Assembly (NCBI GenBank): GCA_030704615.1
Contig: CM060734.1
Span: 17,854,001-17,918,000 of the forward strand
Source of the DNA: Takakia lepidozioides
Lineage: Eukaryota > Streptophyta > Takakiopsida > Takakiales > Takakiaceae
Direction: 5' to 3'
DNA: 64,000 nucleotides
Each line of letters starts with the position of its first letter. Position 1 is the stretch's first letter. The notes below the pieces were generated by a model. That model did no database searches. It saw only the letters and a program-made list of their open reading frames with translations, and was not told the origin of the DNA. Positions 23,756-35,333 of the stretch are shown here, one piece after another. Both the position numbers and the translations under genes were made by a program.

Positions 23756-24709
23756 GACGCCTAGGGAATTCCAAATAGGCCTTGATGTGAAATGCAGCGC
23801 AATTCACTTGATCAGATGCCAATTCAATTGAACTAACCCTAATTTGCAATTCAATTGAATTGCTGACTGCAATTCAATTGAATTGTAATCTATAATTTTT
23901 AACGCAGTTTTGTATATAATATATATAATATATTATCATGTGTATGTATATGTATATGTATCGTATACACATATACATACGAGAGTATAAGATGAATATA
24001 CATGCTGGCCCGTCTATTCCTGCTGCCCGTCCATCCTTTGCTTGTGGTAAGGCCTAAGTCACGACATGAGTCGCGTACCCTAAAGGAGAGATATATACTA
24101 GAGAGAGAGGGAGAGGGGAAAGGGAGAGAGAAATGAAGTGATGAAGGGTTTTTAGGGCAGAGGTGCCCTAAAAGTGAAAGGATCAAATCAGTTGGAGGAC
24201 GAGAAATAACGAGAGAAGAATGCAACAACAAGTTTAGGGTTGAGCGGTGGTGGAGCGGTGGTGGCGCTATGTATGATGGAAGCCTTCTTGGATCACCAAA
24301 TGACAAGATCTGCCCATGAGTAAGCACATTCCCATATTGGCATGAGTTTCCCCAATCATTGATAAAGATATCATTTTAGCTAAAGCTGTAGTTCTTGTGT
24401 ACGTGCAGGTGACTCATGAGTTTTGAGGAGAGAACTTTAGGGGTAGTAGAGTGGGTTACCAAACGCTCCTCAACACATACACTGAAAGAAAGAGCTTGAT
24501 CACATGGTTTGTCTTCAACCTGCCCACACTGTGTACTGTGGTTTGCTAATACATTTTAGGATAGCCTGCGCACCAACGACCCTGAGAAATTTTTGTGTAT
24601 CAATCTCTTCTGAGGATGAGTTTGACTGGTGGGTGTTGCTTACAATCTAAATATGTTAGCATGTTTCATCTGCACCTTGAGACACTAACCAATTTCATAC
24701 TGCCAAGCC

Positions 24710-25050
24710 CTTATAGTGCCAATATATGGCTATGTACATATACCAAACATGATACCACTGTAAGAGTATCAACGTCTAAGAGTTGATATATTAAACTCTC
24801 TATCGAACACACAGCCCAATTGCAACATGATACCTTTGCAAGGGTATCGAAACAAGATTATTGGAGATAATTCTCGAAATGAACATGTCTTTTGTTTTCT
24901 CTGGGGTTGTGTCATGGGGGCCAGATACTAGTGCCAGGGGAGTACATGATGATGCAGGGGAAGCCATTCATCAATTGTGAGGTTTGAAATTGTTTGTTTC
25001 TTTCAGAGGTAGCCATATATCTTTTGCCAGTGAATCAGAGGAAGCTGAAG
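24710..25050. repeat. Internal segment shared with the short transposon
   Basis: This is homologous to the reverse complement of 6350-6690. Shared pieces are CCAATATATGGC...ATGTACATA, GATACC...TAAGAGTATCAACG, TTGATATATTAAACTC, CAGATACTAGTG, GATGCAGGGGAAGCC and CAGTGAATCA. It ties the long and short elements together beyond their termini. 24110-24710 and 25050-26160 show no recognisable gene. An imperfect duplication (CACAGGAAGATCA / CACATGGAAGATCA ... CAAGTCCATAT) lies at 25535-25705. Confidence 0.7.
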
Positions 25051-26161
25051 CACTTCTGAGTAAGCCATCTGTCTCCCAAAGGGTCCCCCAAAAAATGAGA
25101 TGGAGCTAGCCCTGGCATGCACATCAAACCCATTTAGCTCACAAGCAGTTTAAGGAGGTTTGCATAAAAATTTAGCCAAGGTTTGAGGGCTTTGCCTCAT
25201 TCCAACAACAGTATTTACCAAAGCACATAACGTGCTTGTAATAACACTCGGGCTGCATGTGGGGTTCATGTGATGCTGAATGGAAGTTGAGGAATTTGAA
25301 AGGCTGGAGTGGGAATCGAGAGCATGAATGCTGAGTTCTACAATAGTGATGAGATTATGGTTGTAGTGCAATGTTGTAGTGGGTTTGTTATTGGCAGCCC
25401 AACACTTGCAAGCCACATACCCACTCCTATGAAGGTGTGACTGGTGATCTAATGACCAGTCACTTAGTCAAACCAGCGATACGCAGGCAGTGGGTAGAGT
25501 GGTGGATGAGCAGTACATGGAGAGAGGTGTGCACATGGAAGATCAATGTCAAGTCCATATCAGCCCCTATGCCAAGTTATATTGCTTCCCCTTGTGCTCA
25601 ATACCTCTACATTCTTTTGTACTGGAACCGCAGATTGATTGAAAAGCACATGGACAACGGTCTGCACAGGAAGATCACTACCAAGTCCATATTAGCCCAT
25701 ACGCAAGTGACCACTTGTAGCAGACCTCTAACCTGCTTCATGACTGGTGATTCCGTTGTTCCTCAGATGTGGGAATCATGCAGAACATAATTCATCAACT
25801 AAGTTCTTTAAATCTTCCTCTTTGTTGCGGGATACTCAGATTGCAAACAACACGAGCAAAATGAAAACACGGGGCTATGAAAAGAAGGAAGCAGATCGGA
25901 TGGTCGTCCAGGACTATATTCAAATTCCAAAAGTTGCAAGAAATGGAAAACAACAAAATGCAGGTCAACTTCTCATGTATCCAGGCATTACTCAATCACT
26001 GAGATTTAAATTAACTTAAGTCTGCAATATGACTGGTTACTCAAAATTTGGTTCTCAGTGTGAGTAAAATTGATTAAATTGATGCCCCTAAACCGAAACT
26101 CCAGGTCAAATAGATATAAGAGCTGGTTGAAGGCACTATGTACTGGCCTAAAACCAACCAC

Positions 26162-26278
26162 ATAGTCACAAAGGTCTAGATCGGCCACATCCTGAAGCAT
26201 CGACTGCCTGTTTCGCAGCTGTTGAATGGCTTCTAGTGGGTTTGGCACAATCACGTCTGGATACTTCTGCTTAAAATC
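26162..26278 (-). pseudogene. Captured exon of inositol tetrakisphosphate 1-kinase (ITPK)
   Basis: After an acceptor (TTTGTAG) the minus strand reads DFKQKYPDVIVPNPLEAIQQ, then LRNRQSMLQDVADLDLCD, ending near a GTGGTT donor-like site. In plant ITPK proteins (ATP-grasp inositol phosphate kinases) the block KYPEV-x-V-x-DPP-x-AIQHLHNRQSMLQDVADLNL precedes the ATP-grasp core. No ATP-grasp catalytic residues or other exons were found nearby. This is a single-exon fragment with intron edges, consistent with capture of genomic DNA by the surrounding transposon. It is non-functional alone. Confidence 0.75.
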
Positions 26279-26717
26279 CTACAAATGCACAAGCACCAGA
26301 TCAGCAACATGGCCAAAGAGTAAGTGAATTGGACTCCCAATGTACCCATTTACATGCTTAATCCTAAAGCAGTCACTGTATCCACAGCCTCAAAATATGT
26401 ACATAGCCTCGGCCTACAACTTTTATGTTGTATGCACCCATTTAGCAAAGGTTCCTGGGAGCTATACTTGAGGCTAGGAAAACCACCCGGCGCCTACACA
26501 ACCTGCAAACCACATTCCTCTTGGTAGGACAATAGCGACATAGCCTCCCTACAATGGAGTAGTGTAGTCCGTATCTTTGTACCATTATTTGGGCACTTTT
26601 CTTAGGCAACTAGAATGTCAAAAAGAGAGTAAGAAGAAACACACAAACAAGTCTCAGAATTTTCTCCATACTTACAAGGTGAAGGTAGCCAAAAAAGAGG
26701 CCCTGATTCGATTTGTT

Positions 26718-28345
26718 CTACATTCCTTCCTCTTCATCACCATCATGCTCCTCCTCCTCCTCCTCCTCCTCATCTGCATCGTCGTCATCTGTTTCTTCCT
26801 CCTCTCCCTCATCTCCTCCATCATTGTTTGTCCCTTCTTCATCCTCCGTGTTTGCATTGTCGTCATTGTCTAGTTGCTTGTCTACACAACATGGAAACAA
26901 AGTACACATCTTAGAGTCCAATTGGCATGTTGAATAGAAACATAGCATGAAATATTTGACAAGTGAACACTCACACTTTTCACTTTTCTTGTAGCGCTTG
27001 GTCGCTAAAGCACACGCTTTCGCACGAAGGGGATCCACGAATCTCCACTTCTCCATCTCTGCATTGACGTACGTCTTGACAAACTCTGCCTTTGTCAATG
27101 TGAACACCAACGATCTACAAAATATTTAGTCACAAGGGTTAGTTTGAAATCGCACTGATTGGTGAACACATGTACGATACAAACAAGAAGTATGCAAAGG
27201 CAGAATAATACCTTTGTTTGCAGCTTTCTTCCTCATGGTAGGTTAGCAAGCTGTTGGCCACCTCTTTTCGCAACTTGCGACGAGGCATCTTCCAGTAATC
27301 CTTGCCATCCCTATAGATTCTTTTCATCCGTGCCAAGTCTTGCTTGTAACCCCTAATCGGTTTGTACTGAGCAAGTTTGTTCCTCACCCACTTACCAGTC
27401 GCATTCGCACCCACGATATCATCCAAGGTCTTAGCTGATAAATCGCCCCTTCCCCATTTGGGAATCCCGAAGTGGTCGTACACATCTTCATCGAACAATG
27501 TTGCCAACAATGGTGCTCGCTTGCTCTTGCTTTCCATGGCCATAGAACCACCTTGTGCCATTTCCCACAGTCGCTCCGCTTTCAATTTGGTTCTGTAACG
27601 CGCCTTGTTCTCATACACCCTCTTTCTCTTATCTGCATCCCCATAGATCTTCATGTTCGTTCTATGGTAATTTTGTGTTCTCTTCTTCCCATCCGTAGGG
27701 CGACCAGGCTTACCTGGAAGGAGGCGAGGACCTCCACACTTTACCACAAGGTGGTTTTGGAAGTTGTGTTTGTCCTTCCAACCCATGGAAGGTCCTTCGC
27801 CGCAGATCAAACAAAACCAATGTCCATTCTCCCGTTTGTAGTGCACCCCCTCTTGTGCAAACGAACCACCTAAATAACATAGATAGTGGATGTGTGAAAT
27901 TAGGCATACCAGGGTTTTAGAAATGGAGATTCACCTACATGATGATACCTTTGTAAAGATATTTGTCTCTAGGCATCTATTATACTTCTGTGTTTAGCAC
28001 TACACATATCCTGCACATAATGCACATACCTCTGTACAGAAAAGACACCTTTTAATACCTCTGTGGAAGTAAAGACGTTGCATACAATCCAAGCAATAAA
28101 AGAATGAAAATGTACTTGAAACTAGGAATCCCCTAGGAGTCCCAAGAGTTGTAAATAAGCATGAACTTACTTCCTTGCCCTCCTAGCACTCCTTGCCCTC
28201 CTCCTGTATGCGCCGGCTCTGTCGAGGTAATAGGAGTTGGTACGACGTCACTGTTTGCTACAACAGACACAACGCAAGATGAAGGGGCTTCATGACGTCT
28301 TGACTTCACTTTGATACGCTTCCCTGTTATGTTGGATCTTCCCAT
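26718..28345 (-). CDS. Four-exon zinc-finger protein with acidic tail, carried in the transposon
   Basis: Exons (minus strand): 28171-28345, 27212-27869, 26975-27114, 26718-26881. All introns are GT-AG and phases agree, giving a complete protein of about 340 residues. The order is a basic N-terminus (GRSNITGKRIKVKSRR) and a Ser/Gly-rich linker. A C2-type finger with trailing H and C follows (C-x2-C in FCLICGEG, then HNFQNH...KC), then a Lys/Arg-rich segment with PGRPTDGKKR (AT-hook-like PGRP). Next come a mixed helical region and a C-terminal run of Asp/Glu over the last 50 residues. No DDE triad is evident. I do not recognise the family. A DNA-binding accessory or transposase role is inference from its place inside matched TIRs and its duplication at 1-959. 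Confidence 0.7.
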
Positions 28346-28909
28346 GTTTAGATACCTTCCTATCTCCTGGAAAAAACAATGTTGTTTGAAAAGCTCGGTG
28401 CTCCGAGCTCGTAGCACTGGACCCCTATTCTTATCTTCACAAAAAGACAATGTTGTTATAGGGCAGAGAACACACCCTGAAGTTGTCTACTGCTGCCTGC
28501 AAGCTCTTCAGATGTGGCTCTATTTTTAGCAGATTGGCCAGCAACCTAATATTGCGGAGACAATAAACACTCAACAGTCACACTGACCATCACCCTAAAC
28601 TTAATTCCAAGCATTACAGACCAGCCATGACACAAACAGTAACCCCTTCACTCCAATTGTTCTTAATGTGTTTTGCTCACAGACTAGTTTACCAGTTAGG
28701 GCCTTCTTGCTCACATTTTCAAAGAATACAAGCACTGCAAACACATGTTGCTGGCTAGCAAGGTTCAAGTCACACCCTTCCAATGGAAATGACAGCAGAA
28801 ACAAAATGAAGCCAACCAACTCCCTAAACTCATTTCCTAACATTGTTAACCTTGCTGAACACCACATCTGAAATAAGCATGTCTCAGATTGATTTAGATA
28901 TGTACCTTG

Positions 28910-31900
28910 TCACGAGTGGTGCATGTAGCTTCCCTGTACCCACAGTAAACCCTGACTATTGTTACAATTTGCACAAAAGCTTGTCAAGTAACTTTCACAC
29001 CTACTCTTATCCTTGAGGTCATCCAAGATGTCCTCCCCCATGTCACAGACTGGAAACAAGTTCAGGGAAGTTTTCTGCCTAACTTCATTTTCATCAGACA
29101 ATCTCATGGCAACAGACATGGCTGAGGACACAAGAGCCTCTAAGTCAGACTTATCCAGCAGGGTCAAGCCTTGCGGATACAGGTCGAGGTCCTTGAGGAT
29201 CTCTTGTACTCTCTTCTGCCAGGACTTAGCCTGTTTGACAGGGCGGTCCTGTTTCCAAGATATAGAGTCGATTAATTTAGGATATCTGGTGTTGGGCATA
29301 TGTTGCAGCAGCTGACCCCACCATCTGACCTTGAATTCATGTCGTCGGGAGCTGAAGGACGGAATGCCAAACTCACCCCGAACAGCCACATTGGCTGTTT
29401 TGGAGCATGCTGACATACACTCCTTAACCACCCCCACTTGAATGGATTCTAGAGACTTAGCCTGGTTGGAGTTATCAACCCATATAGCAGATCCGTACTC
29501 CAAGGCAGGTCTAATAACGCGACAAAGCATGGTTTTCTTAACCTCAGAGTTGACCCCTCTGCAGTGGAAAAATTTAGTGAGCCCCAGTGCTTTGCCCTTG
29601 CCAGTTTGAACAACTTTCCGGATATGTGCATCCCAATTACAATTGGAGGAGAACTCAACGCCCAGGTAAGTGTAGGAAGGGAGGACCGGGATCTCTTGGC
29701 TACCCCACTGCCACTTAAGATCACTTCCTCCCTCTCCTCTGTCGTTGAATGCTACCACTGCACATTTGCTGACATTAGCCTCTAGCCCCCAAAGATCAAA
29801 GTATGTCTTCGCGCAATCAATCAACTCCTGGAGATTGGTTGGAGTCTCCCCTATGCCTGCGAAGTCATCCGCAAACATAAGGTTGGTATGGTGGTATCAC
29901 CCACCCTTAACCCAAATCCCTCACTTTCCACATCCTCGAGGAGTTGATTGATGAAAACATTGAAGAGCAGAGGGGAGAGAGTACATCCTTGAGCTACACC
30001 TTGGTCTAAGTCAAAGAAGTTGGACTTCTATCCGTTAACAGTGACACAGCTTTTGGTGTGAGCATACAAGTTGTGGACAAGTCTCCACATCTTTCCCTTG
30101 ATCCCACAAGACCAGAGGCGGACCATAGGGCCATCTCTCCACACTGTGTCATAATCCTTTTTTGACATCCAGGAAAAAGACATAAGTGGGTTTTCCCTCC
30201 TTTTTCCTTCCCTGGATAATCTGGCTTAGAGTGAAGATATGATCCACACAGCCCCTGTTTCGCGCCGAAAGCCAGCTTGGCCTTCGTGGAAACAACCTCT
30301 AGACTCCAATCAATCACCGAGACGAGTACTTATAAATAAGCAAAATGTCTTGCCAACAACTTTGAGGAGCGTGATGGCCACGGTAGTTCCCCCAGTTATA
30401 TTCTCTGTCACCCTTCTTGTATAGTTGACATGACCCCCCTGTCGCCAGCGAAAGGGGATCAGTTCAGTCTTCCAGAGAAGGTTAAAGAGAGAAATAGGGC
30501 CTCTACATGGGATCGCCACCGTGCTTGATAAGCTCGTTGACAATACCCATCTGGTCCAGGAGCTTATTACCTCCATTTATATGTTCAATTGCTAATCGAC
30601 AATCTCAGAAGAAGTAATGGGAGCATTATAAGCCATTGAAATATACTCCAGTTTCATCAGGGCTGTTTTGAATCATAGGAACAGTTTTTTCCAACTGTGT
30701 CCCTCCCATTCAGCAGAAGACCCCTCACTGTTATACCTAGAAGTTCTGCCAAGGATACTGTAGTGAGTTTCAAAGGTTTTTGACAATGTCACCGATGAAG
30801 TCACCACTGCACCTTTAGTAGTCTTCAGCGCTTGTACTTGCTGACCGTTTTTCGGTTTGTACAAACGTTGAAGGGCCAAGCAGAATTTCTTGGTCATTAC
30901 CACCATGGTGGTTTGAGTTTATTTCACTGTATAACTTGTCCCAGTATAATTTTTTCTGAGACCTAACAAGCTGATTGATATCTTTTACGGAGCTGGTAGT
31001 ACCTCGCCCACAATTCTCTCTTGTGGTTTCCAATTGCAGCACTGTTTGTAGAGGGCTCGTTCTCAGCTATCTTGAGTTTAATCTCATTAGTCCACCAATT
31101 AACAGCTCTACGCTACACCGCAATTAGTTTCCTCCCAATGATCTTGTCAGCCACGGAGGAAACGAACTCTCCCCAAGATTCCACTGCTCTTTTTCGACTT
31201 CATTTATTGCGTTAACAGAGCGTGACTGAATTCTTGGAGCGATTGGGACAAAATGAGGAAGAGCCTCTTGCAAGGGCTGGACGTACTCAGCCTTGACCTC
31301 CTCATTGTGGAATTTTTCTATGCGCCCACTTCCGAATCCGAAACGTTTTCACAGATCTCTTGGTGGTGGGAAAACACCTTTTGATGTCAGTCCGAACCAG
31401 CAAGTGGTCAGAGGTACCAATATCAGTTCTGTCGATCAACACATCGCACACTGGGGGAAACAAATTTTTGTCCATTATGATATAGTCCCAATGGACAACG
31501 TTCCCCAGTTTGGGGTTTCTCACGAGTCCACTGGCACTTGGTCCACCTCTTGTCCTGTTATTCAACGGTCAAAGCTGAAGTTCTTCTAGACAGTTATTAA
31601 TTAATCGTCTGCCATTAGAATTCAGCCTCGTCCTCACCAAAAGGTCCAATGATATCGTCCTGATGGATTCCTTTGCCACACCCAGGCATTGAAGTCCCCC
31701 CCAATAGTACCCCCACCTGACCTTGGCAATTAACGAAGCACAGTCCAGCTTCAAAACTTGTGAGGCCTTGTCTGTGTCAGCACACAGGGTCCCCTCTGTG
31801 GGCATGTAAACAACCAACGGACAAAGAGGTCCAGCAGAGTACTCATGCCGCCCTTCAAATTCAGTTTTAGAGCCAGATACTATGCTCGTACCTCAAAACC

Positions 31901-32220
31901 CTTGTTGATAATTTCATTTCACAATTGTCAAACAAGAAATCACGACGAACTTCTTTGAGATTGAATTGATGCGGGACTCTATTAGAAGCACTTTTTTTTG
32001 GTCATTGCAACTTCAACGTACCCCTGTTATCAAGTCTCTCGAGATGGTACCATTAACCATGAAATCCAAGCCAAGATAGAGCATGTAGTTTTAAAGGACA
32101 CACACATCCGTCCATCCTGGGATTCACCCAAAACTACACATGAAGCCCCTAGATTTGGCATAAGTAAACCACTTGTGAGGGATCACCCTGGGAGTGTTGA
32201 TGTTGATAGGAGCTAAATTT
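28910..32220 (-). mobile_element. LINE (non-LTR) retrotransposon, decayed, 5' to 3' on the minus strand
   Basis: An APE-type endonuclease remnant lies at about 31300-31830 (NSNGRRLINNCLEELQL, then DRTDIGTSDHLLVRTDI with the SDH motif). Reverse transcriptase pieces follow, with the FADD catalytic motif at the 3' part (start of the 28910-29878 frame, MFADDFAGIG) and the usual YLGV motif. The C-terminal region includes FKVRWWGQLLQHMPN. Several frameshifts separate endonuclease, the RT body (30000-30580) and the FADD block. The 3' end near 28910 lies in the block duplicated at 1690-1805. Related LINE tails occur at 41810-42680, 51590-51760 and 55300-55720. Confidence 0.85.
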
Positions 32221-32607
32221 TTGAATTGTTTTCGCAGGCCATAAGTTTAAGCATAGGACCAACCCGAGCCCAAGTGCCTGAGTATGCTAGACAGAGCATA
32301 CGACTGCCCAATTTGGGCGGAGGAGCTGCCCCCAAGCGATAGGAGTCCGCTTGTTACCATTCAGAGATCACATCTCCAGGGAGTTGCAGGAATGGCCCGT
32401 GTAGGCATATTCTAAAGAGGGAAAGGCCCCAAGCTTTCCAACTAAATCCATGCACTACCTTAACCTGAAGCATAACGCTTAAGGTCGAAACAAACAAGGA
32501 CACGAGGTCAGAAGGCCGACATTTAGTGACAGAGACATTAATGTACTCCCCGTTTCAAGTTCCACCCAATGTCAATAGGCTTCCTAGAGGACAGGGAGAA
32601 ACACGAG

Positions 32608-32675
<68 letters not shown>

Positions 32676-33125
32676 CGAGAAGAATAGAGAGAGAGAGAGA
32701 GAGAGGAATGAAATGAAATAGGGTCTGGGTTGTGTTGTTTGTTTCTTTTCTGCCTTGGCACCTAAGGTGATATTAGTTGTCCTCCGCATACATATCCAGC
32801 ACACCAGAAAGAGAAGAAAGCTCTTTGAACTTACTTGAAGCATCTTGTATTTCCGAGGGTGCAGCATCATTCATACTCGGGATGGACACGGTTGCCTTAC
32901 CAAATGTGTCAGCTCTGCTGCTGCCTCTTCCTTGGCCTCTTCCTGTCCACCCAACCATGACACGTACATGAAAAACTCACTTGACATTTCTATCCCACTC
33001 TTCTTATTGAGTAAACCAGAAACAATAGACATCATGTAGCCAAGTGCTACGCGATGAACAGCTGTAGAATCTAACAAGCGAGGACTGGGATAAAAACAGA
33101 GATAAGAATGCGTACGTTGCCAATC
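32221..33125. other. Region between LINE and right TIR; (GA)n microsatellite at 32617-32705
   Basis: 32617-32705 is a nearly pure (GA)n tract. Minus-strand exon-like coding text exists at about 32870-33090 (HRVALGYMMSIVSGLLNKK, preceded by a CAG acceptor), but I do not recognise it. It may be another captured fragment or an upstream exon of the element's own gene. Confidence 0.4.
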
Positions 33126-33378
33126 CATCTGTAGGTATACTAAACAGGGCAACTACCTCATAACGATACCTCAACCTGCATATAGGCTGATTTGACCAGG
33201 TTTCTTTGTAAGTCATGCGCTATACCTCTGGTGGTATACTAAACAGGGCTACTGTCTCATGACGATACCTCCGCATAAATATAGATTAATTTGGCCAACT
33301 TTTCTTGTAAAATGAAATACTATACCTCTGTAGATATATCAAACAGGGCTACAACCTAATGACGATACCTCGACTAGT
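33126..33378. repeat. Imperfect tandem repeat, unit about 100 bp, 2.5 copies
   Basis: Three successive pieces share TATACCTCTG-x-(G/A)GTATA, AAACAGGGCTAC, and (C/T)(C/A)TAATGACGATACCTC, spaced about 100 bases apart. It directly adjoins the right TIR, so it could be a subterminal array of this element. No equivalent was noticed beside the left TIR. Confidence 0.6.
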
Positions 33379-33858
33379 ATATATGTGTAGTATATATCTC
33401 TCCTTTAGGGTACGCGACTCATGTCGTGACTTAGGCCTTACTACAAGCAAAGGATGGACGGGCAGCAGGAATAGACGGGCCAGCATGTATATTCATCTTA
33501 TACTCTCGTATGTATATGTGTATACGATACATATACATATACATATACATGATAATATATTACATATATTATATACAAAACTGCGTTAAAAATTATAGAT
33601 TACAATTCAATTGAATTGCAAATTAGGGTTAGTTCAATTGAATTGGCATCGCAATTCAATTGAATTGGCATATGATCAAGTGAATTGCGCTGCATTTCAC
33701 ATCAAGGCCTATTTGGAATTCCCTAGACGCCTGCTCACACGCTACCCAACCTCCATCGTTGCATATGAATGGTAGCGTGCCGAGTTGAGTGAGTGCGCAA
33801 AGAGCTCAAGTTGATGTTGACATGAAAGCACGAACTGCTTATACAAAGTTTACTCTCC

Positions 33859-34046
33859 TAGGGAATAGCAAAAAGACAATGATTAGTAATGCATTACAAA
33901 TCAATTGGGTACGGATTCTCTCCTAGTCTTGGCGCTGGGTCATCCCATTAAGGTGTTTTTGGTAGTTCAATTGAATTGTGCATGTTGGGTATGTGACCAA
34001 TTGAATTGTAACGCACTACAAATCCCTACGTCTTTGGTATTCCCTG
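33859..34046. mobile_element. Probable MITE related to the CAATTG-TIR family, 188 bp
   Basis: The ends TAGGGAATAGCAAAAAGAC and its near reverse complement (...GTCTTTGGTATTCCCTG) enclose two AATTCAATTG-type palindromes. About 60 bp at each end are inverted copies. A 7 bp near-duplication ACTCTCC / ACCCTCC flanks it. The TAGGGAAT start is shared with the long element, which suggests a distant derivative. Confidence 0.55.
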
Positions 34047-34084
34047 ACCCTCCACTTACCTAGTAGGAAGGTACGAAAGAAGAA

Positions 34085-34170
34085 GGGAAGGATGACACTC
34101 CCTAATGAAGCGTAAATTATGGTGTGTCTCTTCATCGCCTACTGACAACTACTGCCTTCTTTTGTTGGAG
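34085..34170 (-). repeat. SINE family A body fragment
   Basis: It shares AAGCGTAAATTATGGTGTGTCTCTTC and the flanking CCTTC-type bases with the minus-strand SINE at 62614-62800. The tRNA-like head is missing. Confidence 0.5.
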
Positions 34171-34189
34171 GTTGAGTAGCGTGTGAGCA

Positions 34190-34773
34190 TGCTCACGTTG
34201 GCGTGAGCCTGCTTATGCGAGCAGATAGGCATATTCCGTATATTCCCTAAAAATCCTAAAAATATGCCATAGCAAAAACAAACGGCGCTCACGCGAAAAA
34301 TTTACGAAATTATCATGAAAACTTCACACGACAAAACCTACGAAACTAGTTGTCTAAAGTTGAACTCACGTGAGCACAAACAACCACAAATATTTCTACC
34401 AGAACTCAAAGGTCAGCAAACTTAAACAATGTGGCATTAAAAACCATGAATTTTTACAAACATATGTGTACAACACCACTAGGACGATCTTTTATCTACA
34501 AGGATATAGGCTCACAATGACAAACTATAACTTTGAAACATAGACCCAAAATCAGGTTTCGTCAGCGAAATTGGATTTTTTTTTCTTTTAAGTTTTTTCC
34601 CTCTCAAGCTCCTTCTATATGTTTAAAATTATATTTACACACCATGTAGACCCTATTAACGCAGAAAGACCCTATGTCCATCTATTATATGTGTTTCCGC
34701 TGCCATACATATCACCCCCATAACCGTAGATCCTGCTTACGTGATTTTTTTTGTGCTCATGGCATACCAATCC
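34190..34773. repeat. Right arm of the older outer inverted repeat
   Basis: This is the reverse-complement partner of 22573-23125, ending in ...ACCAATCCC at 34773. It shows about 75-80 percent identity by eye, with indels, so it is older than the nearly identical TIRs of the 9,964 bp element nested inside. Confidence 0.7.
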
Positions 34774-34887
34774 CTTTGTTGTTCACCTAGGTTATGTGTA
34801 GGGTAAGCCTCCAAGTGGAGGGGATTACCGAAATGACCCCACCACGACGAGGTGGTAGCCGAGTTTTGGGGGGGAACGCTGTAATGG

Positions 34888-35010
34888 CACTGGCCAGCCT
34901 GGCAGGTAGATTATAGGAGCTGTAACTCACTGGCCAGCCTGGCCGGTAGATTATAGGATCGTGTAACTCACTGGCCAGCCTTGAGCGTAGATTCACAGGT
35001 TTAAGTCACT
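34888..35010. repeat. Tandem repeat, about 46 bp unit, 2.7 copies
   Basis: CACTGGCCAGCCTGGC-GGTAGATTATAGGA-C-TGTAACT occurs twice, then a third, diverged partial copy (CACTGGCCAGCCTTGAGCGTAGATT). No coding function is apparent. 35011-35330 shows nothing else recognised. Confidence 0.65.
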
Positions 35011-35333
35011 GGTTTCCTTTGAGGGAAAAAGCTGAAAGTTCTTTACGCACAGGCAAGGCACAAACTCCCAACGACACTGGGCTAATAACCTGCTCTAGTT
35101 CTCCACAGTAGCATCCATCCATCCAGGTGTTTTCCTTGAGAGAAAGGGAGGAGGATTGTGTGAGGGCGATACCCACAATCAGGATTTGTGAATAAGGAGA
35201 GGGATCCTACTTGGTGGGTTGTCGCCTGGTGCAACCCTGTTTATGCAGCAAGATGCTCTGTTCCTTACGAAGCCTTTCTTTGTAGTATGTTTGTGATACA
35301 ATATGTGTCTACGTCTTACGTTCTAACAAGAAA

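Larger units (their letters stand above)
23762..33725. mobile_element. Large CAATTG-TIR DNA transposon, 9,964 bp, with 6 bp TSD
   Basis: Termini are TAGGGAATTCC at 23762 and GGAATTCCCTA ending at 33725. The perfect 6 bp duplication GACGCC lies at 23756-23761 and 33726-33731. The terminal inverted repeats run about 350 bp (23762-24110 and 33378-33725). They include CAATTCAATTGAATTG palindromes, an AT-rich (TATA)n tract and a GGACGGGCAGC...AGACGGG block. Inside lie a four-exon zinc-finger gene, an inositol phosphate kinase exon, a LINE and microsatellites. A 6 bp TSD is uncommon among plant TIR superfamilies (hAT 8, Mutator 9-11, PIF 3, CACTA 2-3). No known DDE transposase is recognisable, so the superfamily is open. 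The zinc-finger protein is the best candidate for an element-encoded factor. Confidence 0.88.

Noticed and set aside
26718-26881. Acidic run as an independent small acidic protein
   Set aside because: It is the last exon of the zinc-finger gene, joined in phase across a good donor and acceptor.
33600-33700. CRISPR-like regularly spaced repeats (CAATTCAATTGAATTG)
   Set aside because: The repeats are palindromes inside transposon TIRs in a plant genome, irregular in spacing, with no cas genes.
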